Positions 22,600-35,532 of a DNA stretch of 64,000 bases are shown here, piece by piece (within the stretch, counting starts at the first letter, position 1; every line of letters begins with the position of its first letter). Source of the DNA: Pinus tabuliformis (lineage: Eukaryota; Streptophyta; Pinopsida; Pinales; Pinaceae); contig CM062816.1 of NCBI GenBank assembly GCA_031772625.1, positions 634,415,269-634,479,268 of the forward strand, written 5' to 3'. A program made the translations under genes and the position numbers. The notes under the pieces were generated by a model. That model was given only the letters and a program-made list of their open reading frames with translations, was not told the DNA's origin and did not search any database.

Positions 22600-25500
22600 C
22601 AACGCTTGAGTAGTTCTGGATGCTTCTCTATAAAATTCTCATCCTTCCATGTGGAATCAACTGTGGAATCTTTAGCGGATAAGTTCTTCCACTTGATGAG
22701 ATACTCTGAAATTGATCGATTTCATAGTTGTCTAGTTCTTGTCTCTGTGACTGCTTCCAGTTCCAATATAATTTTTCCTTCCTCGTCAAGTTCTGGCAAT
22801 ATTGTTTGAACTGGGAGCTTGTCGCATATAACCTTCTTTAAACATGAAACATGGAAAACTGGGTGCACTCGAGAAGTTGCAGGAAGCTCCAATTTGTATG
22901 CCATAGTACCAATCTTTTGCAACACCTTGTACGGACCATAATACTTTGGTGATAATTTATTATCCTTCTTAGATTGCTTCAGGGACATTTGTTTATATGG
23001 TTGTAGCCGTAGGAATACCCAATCACCTACGTCAAAACTTCTTTCACTGCGATGTTGATCTGCCTGTTGTTTCATTCTATTCTGTGCCAACACGAGGTTA
23101 TCCTTTAAGAGTTGGAGGACTTGTTGTTGATGTTCGATGTGATGTTCCATTGCTTGAACCTTAAATTTTCTCTTAAATATGATGTGATGGATGGTGGCTG
23201 ATATCCATAAAGTGCCATAAATGGGGTCATTTTTGTTGCTGTATGGAAGGATGTGTTATACCACCATTCAGCTAGAGGCAACCATTTGACCCATTGTGTC
23301 TGTTTATCAGAGACAAAGCAACGAAGATATCCTTCCAAACATTTGTTTACTATCTCAGTTTGCCCATTAGATTGAGGATGATAAGATGAGCTATGAGCTA
23401 ACTAAGTACCAAGACAAGAAAATAATTCTGTCCAAAAATTTCCAGTAAAGATGGGATCTCTGTCACTTACAATAATCTTTGGATTTCCATGTAGCTTTTG
23501 AATTGTTTCCATAAATGCAGTAGAAACTGTACTCGCTTTAAATGGATGTGATAATGCACAAAAGTGTGCATACTTGGTAAGTCTGTCAACTACCACCATT
23601 ATGACATTCTTTCCCTCGGACTTGGGTAAACCTGTGATAAAATCCATTGAAACCTCCTCCCAACGTTGGCTTGGAATGGATAAAGGTTGTAATAGACCCG
23701 GGGTCTTAATTGTTTCAACTTTATTTTGTTGGCAAACCAAACATTCCACCACAAACTTTTGAATATCCAATTTAAGGCCATCCCAAAAAAATTCCTTCTT
23801 AACCCTGTGGTAAGTTTTTAAAAATCCTGAGTGCCCTCCTAAGGGAGAAGTGTGCAATTCCATAAGAATCTTTTGTTTGAGTTGGGAATTCTTACAGAGG
23901 TATAAGTGATCTTTGTACCATAACGAATCATTTTGCCAGCTAAATGTATCAGATGTATTGGAATCTTGTTGTAACTTTCGAATAAGTGCCCACACTTCTT
24001 CATCATTCTTCCATTCCTCCCTTGCTTCGTTTATCCAATCGAGTTGGATAATAGAAATGGCGCACAACAATGCTTCCACATCCTCATCCTTTCTTGAGAG
24101 TGCATCTGCTACTACATTTTGCTTCCCTTTTTTGTAGATGATTTCAAAGTCATAACCCAACATCTTTGTGACCCACTTTTGTTGCTCTTCAGAGGATAAT
24201 ATTTGTTCTAAAAAGTATTTAAGGCTATCATGATCCGTTTTTACCTTGAAGTGTCTTCCCATTAGGTAGGGTCGCCATTTCTTAAGTGCATGTACTATTG
24301 CCAACATTTCCTTCTCATAAATAGCTTGGTGTAAAAACTTTCCCTTGATTGGACGACTTTCAAAAGCAATGGGTCTTTCATCTTGCATTAAAACAACACC
24401 AATTCCATTTCCTGAAGCATCACATTCCACAATAAAGGTTTTTGTGAAGTCCGATGTAGCTAAGACCGGTGCTTGGCACATTGCCTCTTTAAGATGTTCG
24501 AAGGCCTTTGTTGCTTCTGGAGTCCTTGAAAATGCATCTTTCTTCAATAATGTTGTTAGAGGTGCTGCTATTCTCCCATAATTCTTAACAAACTTGCGAT
24601 AATACCCTGTCAACCGGAGAAATCCTCGCAGATGCTTTATGGATGTGGGGATTTTCCATTCCTTAATGGCTTTAATTTTGCTAGGGTCTACCTTAACTCC
24701 TTCATGAGATACAATATGACCCAGATATTCCACCTCTTGTACTCCAAAGAAACATTTGGATCTTTTTGCATATAATTGTTTCTCCTCCAATAGTTGTAGC
24801 ACCCTATCAACATGTTCAACATGATCCTTCCAAGACTTGCTGTAGATTAGTATATCATCAAAAAATACTAACACAAATTTTCTAAGGAAGGGTTTGAAAA
24901 TGGAATTCATCAAACCTTGAAATGTAGAAGGTGCATTGGTAAGGCCAAAAGGCATGACCAAAAATTCATAATGACCCTCATGAGTTCTAAATGTTGTTTT
25001 TGGAATGTCTTCAGTCTTCATTCTGATTTGATGATATCCTGAACGAAGATCCAACTTGGTGAAGTAAATTGATCCATGCAATTCATCCAGTAATTCATCA
25101 ATGACAGGAATGGGAAACTTATCTTTAATAGTGAGCTTGTTGAGCTCCCTATAATCTGGACACATGCGCCATGATCCATCCTTCTTGTGCACCAATACTA
25201 CTGGAGCAGAGAAAGAACTTTGACTAGGTTGAATTATACCAGCCTCTAGCATTTCTGCAACCATACGTTCAATTTCACTCTTTTGGGCATAGGGATATCT
25301 GTACGGCCTGATGTTTGGAGGAACACTTCCTGGAATCAGATGAATAGCATGATCATGATCACGAATAGGTGGGAGACCTTTGGGAGTCTCAAATACCTTG
25401 GAATGATTGTCCAAGACTTTTTGGAGATCTGGAGAAATAGATGATTCCGATGTGGAAACATCTAGCGAACATAATTGTGCAATTACACCTCTTTGTTCCT

Positions 25501-27088
25501 TTTTTAGAAGCTTTGTCATACCGTTAGAGCTGATTATCTTTCCTGGTTTCCCTGCAATACCCCTTAATTCAACTTCCTTTCCTTCCGCAGAAAATTTCAT
25601 GAAAAGTTCTTGAAAATTAAAAGCTATTGTACCCAAGGATTGTAGCCATTGGACTCCTAGTACAACATCAGCACCTCCCATTGGAATGGAAAGCATTGGG
25701 CTAGTCAATACATATTCTCCCATGGATAGCTTGATATTATGGCACTTTCCAGAGCAATTTATTGTTCCTCCATTTGCAACCATCACTTGACACTCTGGTG
25801 CTGGATATAAGAAGCAATTCAATTCTTTTGCTACCTTACAATGAATAAAATTGTGGGTACTTCCTGAATCAATCAACACTATTACCTTTTTCTTCTTGAT
25901 TTGTCCTTCTATCTTGATGGTTTGAGGAGTGGTAATTCCCGCCAATGCATTACAAGATATGGTCGGATTCATTTCTTCTTTATCTAGGCTTTGTTCCTGG
26001 AGTATATCCTCTTCTTTTGACCTTTCTTGCTCCTTTTCTTCTTCCTCTTCACAATCTATGTAGAATAATTTCTTCTCAGCACACTTATGACCTTTAGTGT
26101 ATTTGCTATCACAACTGTAACAAAGCCCTTTTGCTCTTTTTTCTTCCAATTGTTGTGGTGTCAACCTTATAGGTTGTGGAAGACTAGGGGCAACAACACT
26201 TCCATCTTTATAGTTGTGAGTGGTATGCTTCCTGGTTGCCATTTCCATTTTTCTTGCTAACCTGAATGCCTTCTCTAATGAATCAGGTTCCCAAAGGCGA
26301 ACATCATGTTGGATATTATCCTTTAAAGACCCTATGAACACATCAATCCTATGCTCCTCTGGAATATTTTTTACCCTTATGTTCAATTTTTGGAACTCCT
26401 CAATGTGCTCCATTATTGAACCCTTTTGTTTGAGACTTATCAATTGGCTAAAAAAAGTGTTGCTTTTTGTATCCTCATAATGTGCTATCAATTCTTCCGT
26501 AAAAATTGCCCAAGTGATAATTTGTTTACGAGAGCAAAGCCATTGATACCATACAAACTGATTTGGTTCCAAATATTAAGTTGCAATACGTACCTTTTGT
26601 GTGTTTTGCACATTATTGAGATCGAAAAATTGCTCCATCTGTAATATCCATGTTGTGGGATCCTTGCCATCAAACTTCCTCATATCGATTTTTGGAATAT
26701 GGTGGGTCTTCGATCCAACATTAGAGTCTATGAAATCATGATTAACATTTCTTTTGTTCTCATCATGAGTTTCCTTTACTACCCTTTCACCATTAGTAAG
26801 CATTTCTTGTAGAAACTTTGTCAAATCTGTCTTCAAATCTTCCATGCTTGTCTTTAAAAAATCCATCTTAGCTTCTACGCCTTTCTTTAAACCATCCATC
26901 TTAGCTTCTACATCTTTCTTTAAACCATCCATCTTAGATTCTGTTGCTTTTTGTGCTAGTGACACTTGTTGCACTTGGTCTCGTAATTTTGATATATCAT
27001 GTTGTATTTCTTCCTCTTCTTCATGAGTCATGCTAGAGCTTTCAGGTTGCCTACTAGGTGTTTGCATTTTCTTCTCTCGGGTCATCAA
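22600..27088 (-). pseudogene. Chromovirus gag-pol, nearly complete
   Basis: Domains in minus-strand order: an N-terminal coiled-coil gag segment with three repeats of a KMDGLKKDVEA-type heptad phrase (about 26840-26960); capsid (about 26250-26750); CCHC knuckle [14 protein letters not shown] (about 26090); aspartic protease with [13 protein letters not shown] (about 25860); RT with [11 protein letters not shown] and [11 protein letters not shown] (about 25050 and 24860); RNase H with [11 protein letters not shown] (about 24430); integrase HHCC zinc finger [11 protein letters not shown]...CLVCQQNK (about 23740-23860) and core (about 23400-23700); integrase C-terminus and a chromodomain-like tail YLIKWKNL (about 22690). 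The products would copy and integrate the element. It has about three breaks. Confidence 0.9.
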
Positions 27089-27099
27089 TTACCGATAAT

Positions 27100-27720
27100 A
27101 ATGCTTTACTATGCCCTTTGAATTCCTTCAAACTAATTTTTCAAACCAAGCTTATGCAAAAATTTAAAAAAACTACACACCTTTTTTCACTTTGTAGGAG
27201 CTTGATATTGAATCTGATGTATCTCTGTAATTTCGAATCATCTAGTTTTGAAATTGCAACCTGTGATAGCCCTCTGTGTCCTCTTTCCAATGCCACTAGT
27301 CTGATCCAAATTGGATTCTCCACGGAAGAGTTATGCCAAATCTACCATAGTGACCTGATTATAGACTAGTTCAGTAGAGTGAACTTGTATGACGTGCCAC
27401 GAGTCACTGTTTTGACCTTTGGATCTGAAAAATATATACAAGCAAACTATAGTCTGTCCTCTTTCTACACCTTCTTACGAAATTTCAATCCGATGCTCAG
27501 AGAGAAAGTTATGACGATTTTCCCTAGGTCACCTGTTTGCAATTTAATTAAGGAGTCTGCAAAAAGACCAAATTCCTCAGATCATATCTCCGCAAATATA
27601 GAGCGAAAAGCTTTGAAATTCAGACCCGAGATTCAGCGCGTTGTCTTCTCAAATGGGTTTTTTTTTAGCTTCTGAAACGTCGCAGAAAAACAGTTATAGT
27701 GAAAATGCCACGATGACCTG
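27100..27720 (-). other. Untranslated leader of the young chromovirus
   Basis: This lies between gag and the 5' LTR. It contains four loosely related copies of a phrase like GTTATG...GATGACCTGTTTG (near 27330, 27400, 27510 and 27690). No tRNA-complementary primer site is clear next to the LTR. Confidence 0.5.
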
Positions 27721-27726
27721 TTTGGA

Positions 27727-28031
27727 TAGAAAAGATAGATCAACGCCTTAGAATTCAGCCTCTTCGAGGGGGAACCTCCTTTACATTACATAAATGAACA
27801 ATTCTTGGATGATACAAATGAAAAAACCTCCTTTCTATATATAGGAGTCTAAGGAGTCACAATATAACCCAACCGACCTAACAATAATACTATAAAGCCA
27901 CAAAAATAACAATAGAGGTTTCTATGGGGCACAATAATAACAATATGGGGGCAATAGGGGCACAAAAATATTAATAAGGGATACAACTACAATAGTAATG
28001 GGGTAATCACTAGTATTATAGGGATCTAACA
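27727..28031 (-). repeat. 5' LTR of the young chromovirus
   Basis: It matches 22265-22569 with about six substitutions. The outer end ATCTAACA and TSD ATATG (28032-28036) are clear. The inner ~28 bp diverge completely from the other LTR. Confidence 0.85.
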
Positions 28032-28036
28032 ATATG

Positions 28037-29625
28037 ACTTCAACATGATGAGCGAAACCACTTGAACTAACTGTTGGTGTTTCATTGTAGCACATATATA
28101 TCAAATTCCTAACAATGGCTCTCCTTCATTGCGTTGAGTTTGCCGGATGTGCTTAAGGATTATATTAAATATTGTTGATGTACCATTCAAGTGGAGTATT
28201 GCATGGTGTTAACAAGCTACCAACAAACCATACTCTTTGCTTAAGTGTGTGAGAATATGTCAAGCTTCTTTCTAAGTTTACATCAATAAAGTGAAAAGTT
28301 TCCATATATTTATATAAAAACATAATATATAATTTGCAATAAATATATAATAGTAGCTTACACATATTTATCCAAAATCTCATTGGTTGAATCAAAGGTG
28401 CAATTATAAATGTTTAAAAGTCTCAATCACACCCTTGATTACCTCTGCAGAACTAGATCATAGCCTTGATTATCTGGAGAAGCATATATCAAACCTTTAA
28501 TCATACTTCCATTAGTCACATAACCCAACTCCATGAGCTGCTCTTGAATGCATTTAGCAAAAATGTAAAATAACAAAATTTCAAGCTTTATTTATATATT
28601 TTTTTACCATCTCGCCTCACTAGTGGGATGTTATCATGAGGATTGTGCGAAACTTGGTTGAGCTTAGACACCCCTTGGGATAGTTCATTTCGCTCACAAA
28701 CATCTCCCACCCTCAACCCATACCTATGAGGTTTGAACCTGAGATCTTATGGGATTAAACCCCATAGAAACAAATTAGTTATTTAAATTACACCTCATGG
28801 GTAACAAGACTTCAAAGTTATCTACATCACAAATGCTAAAGGTGCGAGAGTTGGCATAAATCCCAAATGATTTTATAGAAGAGTTAGTGAAGATCCCAAA
28901 TGACGTTAGACATGAACTCAAATCACTACAAATAATTGTGCTCACTCCTTTGGTTTAGACAACATTTTTCCATCTTGTGAAACAATGGCTGTTCAAGTCC
29001 ATATGACATGTAATAAATGGTGGACTTTAACATGGTGTCTTTTTGCCACTTTTTTTCATATTAAAAAATTTGTAATTTGTAATTGCTAAATTTATAAAGT
29101 CCAAAATCTTATTAATTTTCTAAAATACAAAATCTATATCCAAATATATAATTTAAATAATAAAACATTATGATATTACCAAATATATATAATTTATTAC
29201 CAAATATCATATAATCCAATTTTAATAAAAGAGTGAAAAATTACCTTCTTATGGTGCACGGTAAGAAACCTATCCATTATTTGAACGTTTCACTACATGG
29301 TAAGAAACCTCTTAATCATTTGAACGATTTTACATTGCGCGTTTACGATGAGAGATAATTAAAGTTTAAGATACTGATTTAATTAATTTTTAAATAAAAA
29401 ATTTAAGATATTGAATAATTTTTTTATAAATATTATAATGTATGGTTCAATTTTTATGATATCAAACTGAACTTTAAAAGCCAAATTTGAAAGGCAGGAC
29501 AATTCTCTCAGTGAAATCTCGTGGAGACTGTTTGAACCTGTCACCTCTGCTCCATGCCAAAAACAGCAAAGACCAGCAATGACATAGGATGATTCCTGCT
29601 TTACCCTAATCGTTCCCGAAGATAA
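28037..29625. other. Intergenic DNA upstream of the chloroplast gene
   Basis: AT-rich, with no coding frame supported. A 30-bp imperfect direct repeat sits at 29258-29287 and 29297-29326 (both contain GGTAAGAAACCT and end ATTTGAACG). Sequence near 28035-28080 continues the pre-insertion target of the young chromovirus. Confidence 0.5.
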
Positions 29626-29631
29626 GATTTA

Positions 29632-29648
29632 TGATATACGTATATAGA
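29632..29648 (+). promoter_or_regulatory. Possible TATA region of the chloroplast gene
   Basis: GATATACGTATATAGAT lies about 45-60 bp before the ATG at 29690. A start of transcription 25-30 bp downstream would exclude the in-frame ATG at 29657 from a useful leader and favours the ATG at 29690. This is suggestive only. Confidence 0.35.
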
Positions 29649-29689
29649 TTTAATTCATGTTTCACTGTGTGCCTCAGGCCGATCTAAAT

Positions 29690-30540
29690 ATGGACCTACG
29701 GTGCTTTTCTGTCGTAACTAATCAAATGCCCATCTCTATTTTCAAATTTCAAAATCTTGCTGTGGCAAAACATATTTATATTCACTGCTACCCTTGTACT
29801 CCCAGTTCTTCAAGGAATCAATGGATAACTAGTGCTTGCTTTAGTCCTTCCCAAAGGCTCCAAACCCTACAATATAAGGTACATTTTATACTGCTGACTT
29901 ACATTTCTATACTTACTCTGCAATTTTTTCTAAAGCTTATCGTAGTTATTCATAGAACCGTAGTTGAATCCAGCCCTTCTTCACGTGGAGAAAAACCGTT
30001 CTCTGTGAACTCCATATGCCCGAGTCTATTAAAAATGAAGAAATGCATTACAATTGTACAATCATCTTAAAACCTCTTATAAAAAATTCAATGGAGAAGT
30101 CTTCTCTTAGGGGCTTCAGTTCTGAGAGCATCTAGGGCTTTTTTTCAGAGCAATGGCAGGCGAAATGGGAACAGAGCCAGAGCCTCTGACATTCACAGCG
30201 AAAACAGGAGGGATTCAGTTTCCACGAAAGAGGATGTTACGGACAACAATGACAGCGAAGTTTTTGATTATCCCCTTTATGTGGATGAAGAAGATCCTGA
30301 CTGGCCCGAAGAGGAAGAGGATGGCTGGGGGCTTCAGCTCTCCCAGTTTTTTGATAAAATGAAGGTTAAGAACGAGAAAGATGATGATGACGTAGACTAT
30401 CTAACCGAGGATGAACTGGATTGGGACGATGATACTGAAACGCATCTTCCAGTCAAGGATATCACTGCTAAGGATTGGGAAGATGCCGTGTTTCGTGATC
30501 TCAGTCCTTTGGTTGTTCTTTTCTTTGATCGATATCATCG
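29690..30540 (+). CDS. MRL7/SVR4-like chloroplast thioredoxin-fold protein, first two exons
   Basis: Exon 1 (29690-29878) codes for a Ser/Thr-rich, weakly acidic N-terminus suited to a plastid transit peptide. An earlier in-frame ATG is at 29657. AAG|GTACAT at 29879 and TTTTTTTCAG ending 30148 give a 270-bp phase-0 intron. Exon 2 (30149-30540) continues in frame with SEVFDYPLYVDEEDPDWPEE, GWGLQLSQFFDKMKVKN, an acidic stretch, and DWEDAVFRDLSPLVVLF. From memory of the family, these match the conserved region before the thioredoxin-like fold of MRL7 (SVR4, ECB1) and MRL7-L, which act in plastid RNA-polymerase-dependent transcription and chloroplast biogenesis. Exon 2 ends at CATCG|GTAAGG in phase 2. 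The expected next exon (PRENEK-type sequence through the fold) was not found, so the gene is either truncated or continues past a very long intron. It could also be MRL7-L. Confidence 0.75.
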
Positions 30541-33500
30541 GTAAGGTTTCAATGCTCTTCCAATGTATGTTTGTAGTGAAATTAAAAAACGAAGCAAGCA
30601 TCCTGTCAAAATTGAACTTATCATTCAAGACCAACTACTTCTTGTAGGTATGGGTTCTTAACCAAATTGCCCAACTGTGGCATTTGGCAAGGAATCCACG
30701 TCATTGGCAGAAATTCAACCCATGGAGTTCCAGTGCTTCACTTACATCCTTCTTACGGAGTCAATTCCATGGGTGACTCCTGGGAATTGAATAACGAATT
30801 CCATGGCCAAAATATATTGGAGAGCAACTCCATGTTGGCCTCCTTGCAATACAGAGCTGGGCTTAATCATTTAGAAATCAACCTCCCTGATTGTGTTCTA
30901 ACTTTATAGTTTAAAATTGACTGGCAAAGACAATTAACTTGACATGCTGCTTCATTCTTGTGGATGGACTAAGATAAGTGAGCGAGTCTATTGATTCGGT
31001 ATAGGAGTCTGATTTCAGTTGCAGTCAAATACAAATTCCCAGTGAAAAATTCAATGTAGTTGGCAGTTGCACTGAGAATGATTGTTCCATTGTTATTTTA
31101 TAAATTCAATTCAGAACCCTCATATAATTAGTCCAGAGAATTCATCTTAAATGGAACTTACTGTTATCTGACCTGTTTGAACTTTCATGTAACGGGGAGG
31201 CTTTGATATGCTGTCAAGTGCTTCCTTTAACTCAAGAAACACATTACAACTAGCCTGAAGAGTTTGGGTTCTAGAAGCGGCTTGCTTGGACAGGTGAAAT
31301 GACCCTTAAAGGATTAACCAGTGCGTTGTCCGCTGAGATATATCCTTTGCAGGAAACAATGCCAGGGCATTTATGAGGGATGAAACCTCCCCGCCCTAGG
31401 CTTGGTAGGAAGAATCATCCAACCAAAGGGGGTGACCCTTAAATTTAAGCAGAGCCTGCTGCCTATTATCACCACAACAGGTGACGACAGCAGCTCTTTG
31501 CTATATCAAATTTGGAATTGAGGCTCATCAATATATAAAATGGTTGGTAGTTGAGTAGTGAGAGGACATCGGAAAGAAACTTAGGAGGATTAAATTCAAA
31601 TGGATTGGTGGGCAAACCATTGGCCTCTGGAGACAAGTTACTTATGATCATGGGCCAAGGTAGGACCTGGAATAGTAAAGAATGCAATGGCCTTTGCAAA
31701 GTGTCCTACTTTTTAATTTAGAGACAGTAAGTAGAGAGCATAAATACACAAAATCCCCTACATGTCGGGCACCTTTCTCCCAGACTAAATGACATGTAGT
31801 ATCGAGTATGAAGGTGTAAAAGATATTGAAGAAGATACATTCATTAGAAAGTCATGAGAAGGTGGAAGTACAGGTTGCAGAAATGAAAACGTACTAGGCA
31901 TTGCAAGAATATAGTCCAACAGTTTAATATCATACAAATAGAAAACAACATATGAAACCAGACAGTACAGCATATCCCTTTATATTGATAGCATGGTGAA
32001 TTAATTACAACCCTGTACACAGAAACTCCAATACTGTCCAACCTGTATTGTCTAATAACACATCTTCGATAGTGACCATTCCCATTTGAATTTGGTATCA
32101 ATTCCTTTCAATAGCTGCCCTCCCACTTCAACTCCAGCCAAAACCTTTGAACTTGACTGTTCCAATTTTTCTTCAACCAAGCCCCCTTTTCTGAAACAAG
32201 TGCAGCAATAGATGGTTCCTCCAAGCATTTATAAAGATGCCTCTAGTGAGCTGATGGCTCACCCAACTATGTTTTTTGAGATGAGGAGAATTGATATCAT
32301 TTCAAGTGCCCTCGCTTTCCTCCCTTAATTACTTCCGCAACAGACTGATTTCTTCAGGTATGATAGGCACGTGCCTCTCAACAACTGGTCTCAAAGGTGG
32401 AAGCAGTTGGAGATTGGAGCATTAAAATATTATTTCTTCTCTAAGAAGAATGGCTGCCATGCTTGAATTGGTTGGTCAGGGCTTCTTTGGCTTTAGCGGT
32501 CAAAGAGTTGGTGTGTTCTTGAAGGAGCAGTCTAACTTTTCTATGTCTTGGCTTTATTCGCTGCAATCTGGCAATATAATTTATGGTGAAATTGTGGTTT
32601 TTGTTGTTGTTTAAAATGCAATTTTGAATCCACAAGTGGATTTAGCGCCTTGAAAAACCCTTGAAGCACTCAAATCATGCAGATTTCCCAACTCAAACTT
32701 GTGATTCCAACAAATTTATGCTAGATTTTGGGTAAAATTGACTGGAAAATATTCCCATAAAATAGCCAAAATGTAGAAGAGTTAGACTACAGCATTCTTG
32801 AACCCTGATTTTTTCCTGTTTTTCCTTTAAAAATTCCAAGCTCAATCCTTTCATGACTTTATAATACTATTTAATATCATAAAGTAACGTAACACAATTC
32901 ACTTCTAGGAGTTGCTTCTGTTTTAGTAATAAAGAAATCTTGGTTATTAAAACCAAGAGATTAAGCAAACTGGTCATGCACTTTTGATTAAATGAGGGAG
33001 GACCCACCAAGCGCATCACATCTTAAAACATTCATAAACTGTATGATAAAACCCTGTATGATTCATTGACATGCATGGTTTCATGGGTGGTTATGGCATT
33101 TGGGATGATCTCACAATGTCAGAGGGAAAGGCCATGTGTCATTCATCACCCACAAACCAGCAGCCCACAAGTCCTCTTATTTTTGGTGCTGCAGAAATTG
33201 GGGGCTCGTGTCTCCTCCACATGGACCCATCATGGCCCACCATTCTTTCAGTCTCATGCTTTTAACCTTATGCAAGACTGCATTGCTCTTTATGATTTAC
33301 GTGCATTTCAAAAGGTCCATATGCTCTTCTTTTGGTAATTTAACTTTGGTTTGATGTGGGAGGGACCACCAAGACCTGGCTATTCTAAAACTAGTCTGCG
33401 TGTTTTCTTAGTCCACATTGATATATGCCATTCAATATGTTTTATGCCTTGGAACCTTGCTTAATTATCCTGGAACCAAGAAAAACCATTCTGCACGGAA

Positions 33501-33853
33501 GGAAGAATGAAAAACACTTATGAGCCTTGTTCTGGGAGCTATGGTTTTCCTCCGACTCTGCAAATTTTACCATGGCTTGACATCACTGAGGCCTTTAATT
33601 ACCCTGAAAGAAATCTAGAACAGTTGACTAGAAACAAAGAATTTCCCTGTTCAGTTGTACTTCATGTCTGCGTGTGAAATTGAAGACATATCATTCCCAT
33701 GGCCATACTAAGCATTTGCTTCTGACGGGTACAAGTTCCATCGGTTGAACCATAGATATCAGTCTTTGAGCCAAATAGCTTCGAGATTTTCTTCCTACCA
33801 ATCTACTCTCTGCTTCGGGCCATGAAATTTTGACTGCAACTTGCTCCTATGAA

Positions 33854-33931
33854 GGCCATGGGTTAAAACAACTGTGCCATTGGTAACCTGGTGGCCATGG
33901 GTTAAAACAACTGTGCCATTGGTAACCTGGT
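33854..33931. repeat. Perfect 39-bp tandem duplication
   Basis: The unit beginning GGCCATGGGTTAAAACAACT occurs at 33854-33892 and again at 33893-33931 without a difference, so the duplication is recent. Confidence 0.95.
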
Positions 33932-34939
33932 TCATGAGTTACTAGCACCTGAAGACTGCAAAACAAACCTAAAATATGAATTAAACCAACATGAGCAGCC
34001 AACTAAGGATATCTGGACGAAATCATGCCATAACCTGGGCTTTCGAACCCCAAATTTGAATCCATCATAAGTAATACAGTGCAAACTCAGAAGGCTTTTC
34101 ATTGAGTGTCTGCATGCTACACTTTTGCTCTATCTAGATATCATTTTTTAAATGGAACCATGAGTCAAGTCCTCAGTCCTTTTTATGTGAAGCATTTCAG
34201 CACTATTTGAGCTCTTTGTTGCTCCACAACCTCCATAAACATATGCAAACACCTCTCATGCTCTTGGAATTCCATTACATCTGTATGTTCCATTTTTCCA
34301 TAATCAGGCCCCACCATCAGTTTAAGAAATTGGCATTGAAGATCAAATTATGGAGGGGGCCACTTTTTGCTGCAACATTTGGCTCCAAATCAGGGACCAT
34401 CTCCCTATGAGGTGAATGAGAACCATAGATATTTGAAGAAGTAGACTAGTGCCTTTTCCTCTGGCCATGGAGTCATATATAGTCATCCATCACAAAAATT
34501 CGTCTTTCTTCCTTCTCACCTTGAAAGTTGCAACAACTCATGCCCTGATTGAAACGACACTAAATTTCAAAACATATAAGAAAAATGCAAGCTAGAAGGT
34601 GCCCCATGAATACAAAGGGAAAACCTACCTACCTACCCTAGCTGAGATAAATGTCGATCGACTAGGCAACATGAGATCGCTAATGGAGCTGAGCCAACAA
34701 CTTGTTTAATGTATGGGACTTGTTGTCCTCTGAGATAATTCTAGGTTAATTAATCATGCTAGAGCATCTAAAATGTTTTGTTGTTTTAAAGTTTTTTGGA
34801 TGACCAATGTTATGAACAGTTAAAGACAGGTGCTTAAACCTTAACAATTCCGAATTTAATGAAATGGCTGTTTGTTTGTCTCTAAACAGTTAATTGATTT
34901 TTAGTTGAATGAATAGCAGAGTTGAAAGGGTTATAACTT

Positions 34940-35006
34940 ACTAAATATTCAAATTGAGTATTTAGTTAATTATAAGACAGAGTGCAGGTAAACAATGTTT
35001 ACCTGC
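34940..35006. repeat. Two adjacent palindromes
   Basis: 34940-34966 is a near-perfect palindrome (ACTAAATATTC...GAGTATTTAGT). 34984-35006 is perfect around one central base: GCAGGTAAACA, A, TGTTTACCTGC. They lie 17 bp apart, about 0.5 kb beyond the 3' end of the minus-strand unknown gene. Their function is unknown. Confidence 0.8.
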
Positions 35007-35532
35007 TCAACAAAATGTATTTAATTTTATGAAGATGGGTGTGACAATTTATAGATATAGAGGAGTTTATAATAACAGATAGTTTTATAAACTAATCTCT
35101 AATTATTGATTATAACTTCACTGGGGATTTCAGATAAACTAACATTCAGTTTAATCTTACCCAAGGTTCTCCATTAAAACTTAAATACATGAAGAATAAC
35201 ATAATGAAATGAAAACATGAGAAAGACTCACAAGGAGACAAACTATTTGAGGAAAATCCAGAATCCTTTCATTAATTCGAAGCAAATCTCCAGTTTGATT
35301 ACAATTCTGCTTTGAAAAGCTCATCCAAGGGTTCAACCCATAATAACTCGAAGGAAGAGTTATTTATACAAAATATTGATTTTCTAGAAAGATCCTTTAA
35401 CAAAATATAAAAATAGTACAAAAATATAGGAATCCAAAAACTGCTAAGCTGCTGGCACTATCTTCAAGGAAGTTGTTGATGATCTGGCCCCCAAAATGTG
35501 CTGCCTCGCTGTCTGTCAGTTGGTGATGAAAG

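Larger units (their letters stand above)
22238..28031 (-). mobile_element. Young Ty3/gypsy chromovirus, nearly whole
   Basis: LTRs of about 0.33 kb bound a minus-strand gag-pol (about 22640-27088). TSD ATATG lies at 22233-22237 and 28032-28036. A polypurine tract (GAGAGGGGCA on minus) abuts the LTR at 22569. The LTRs differ at about six substitutions plus one single-base indel over 300 bp, so this is one of the two youngest elements in the window. The full gypsy domain order is present. It is broken, with about three interruptions. The first ~28 bp at the inner end of the right LTR do not match the left LTR (see findings). Confidence 0.92.
30541..35200. other. Possible intron 2 or intergenic DNA, no gene recognised
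   Basis: From the splice donor at 30541 onward I find no further exon of the chloroplast gene and no recognisable transposon. There is a short ACCCATGGA / TCCATGGGT inverted pair near 30720-30775. Several short frames exist (for example around 33066-33350), but none resembles a known family. The base composition is less repetitive than the flanks. Confidence 0.45.

Noticed and set aside
26844-27026. Plus-strand frame opposite the young chromovirus gag
   Set aside because: It is the antisense of the repeated coiled-coil codons of gag and has no independent support.
30091-30165. ATGs at 30091 and 30153 as starts of the chloroplast gene
   Set aside because: The first runs into a stop within 15 codons and lies in the predicted intron. 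The second is in a different frame from the conserved DYPLYVDEEDPDW segment.
33066-33354. Three overlapping short frames on plus
   Set aside because: Considered as a further exon of the chloroplast gene. None resembles the thioredoxin-fold region or has the right phase with clear splice sites.
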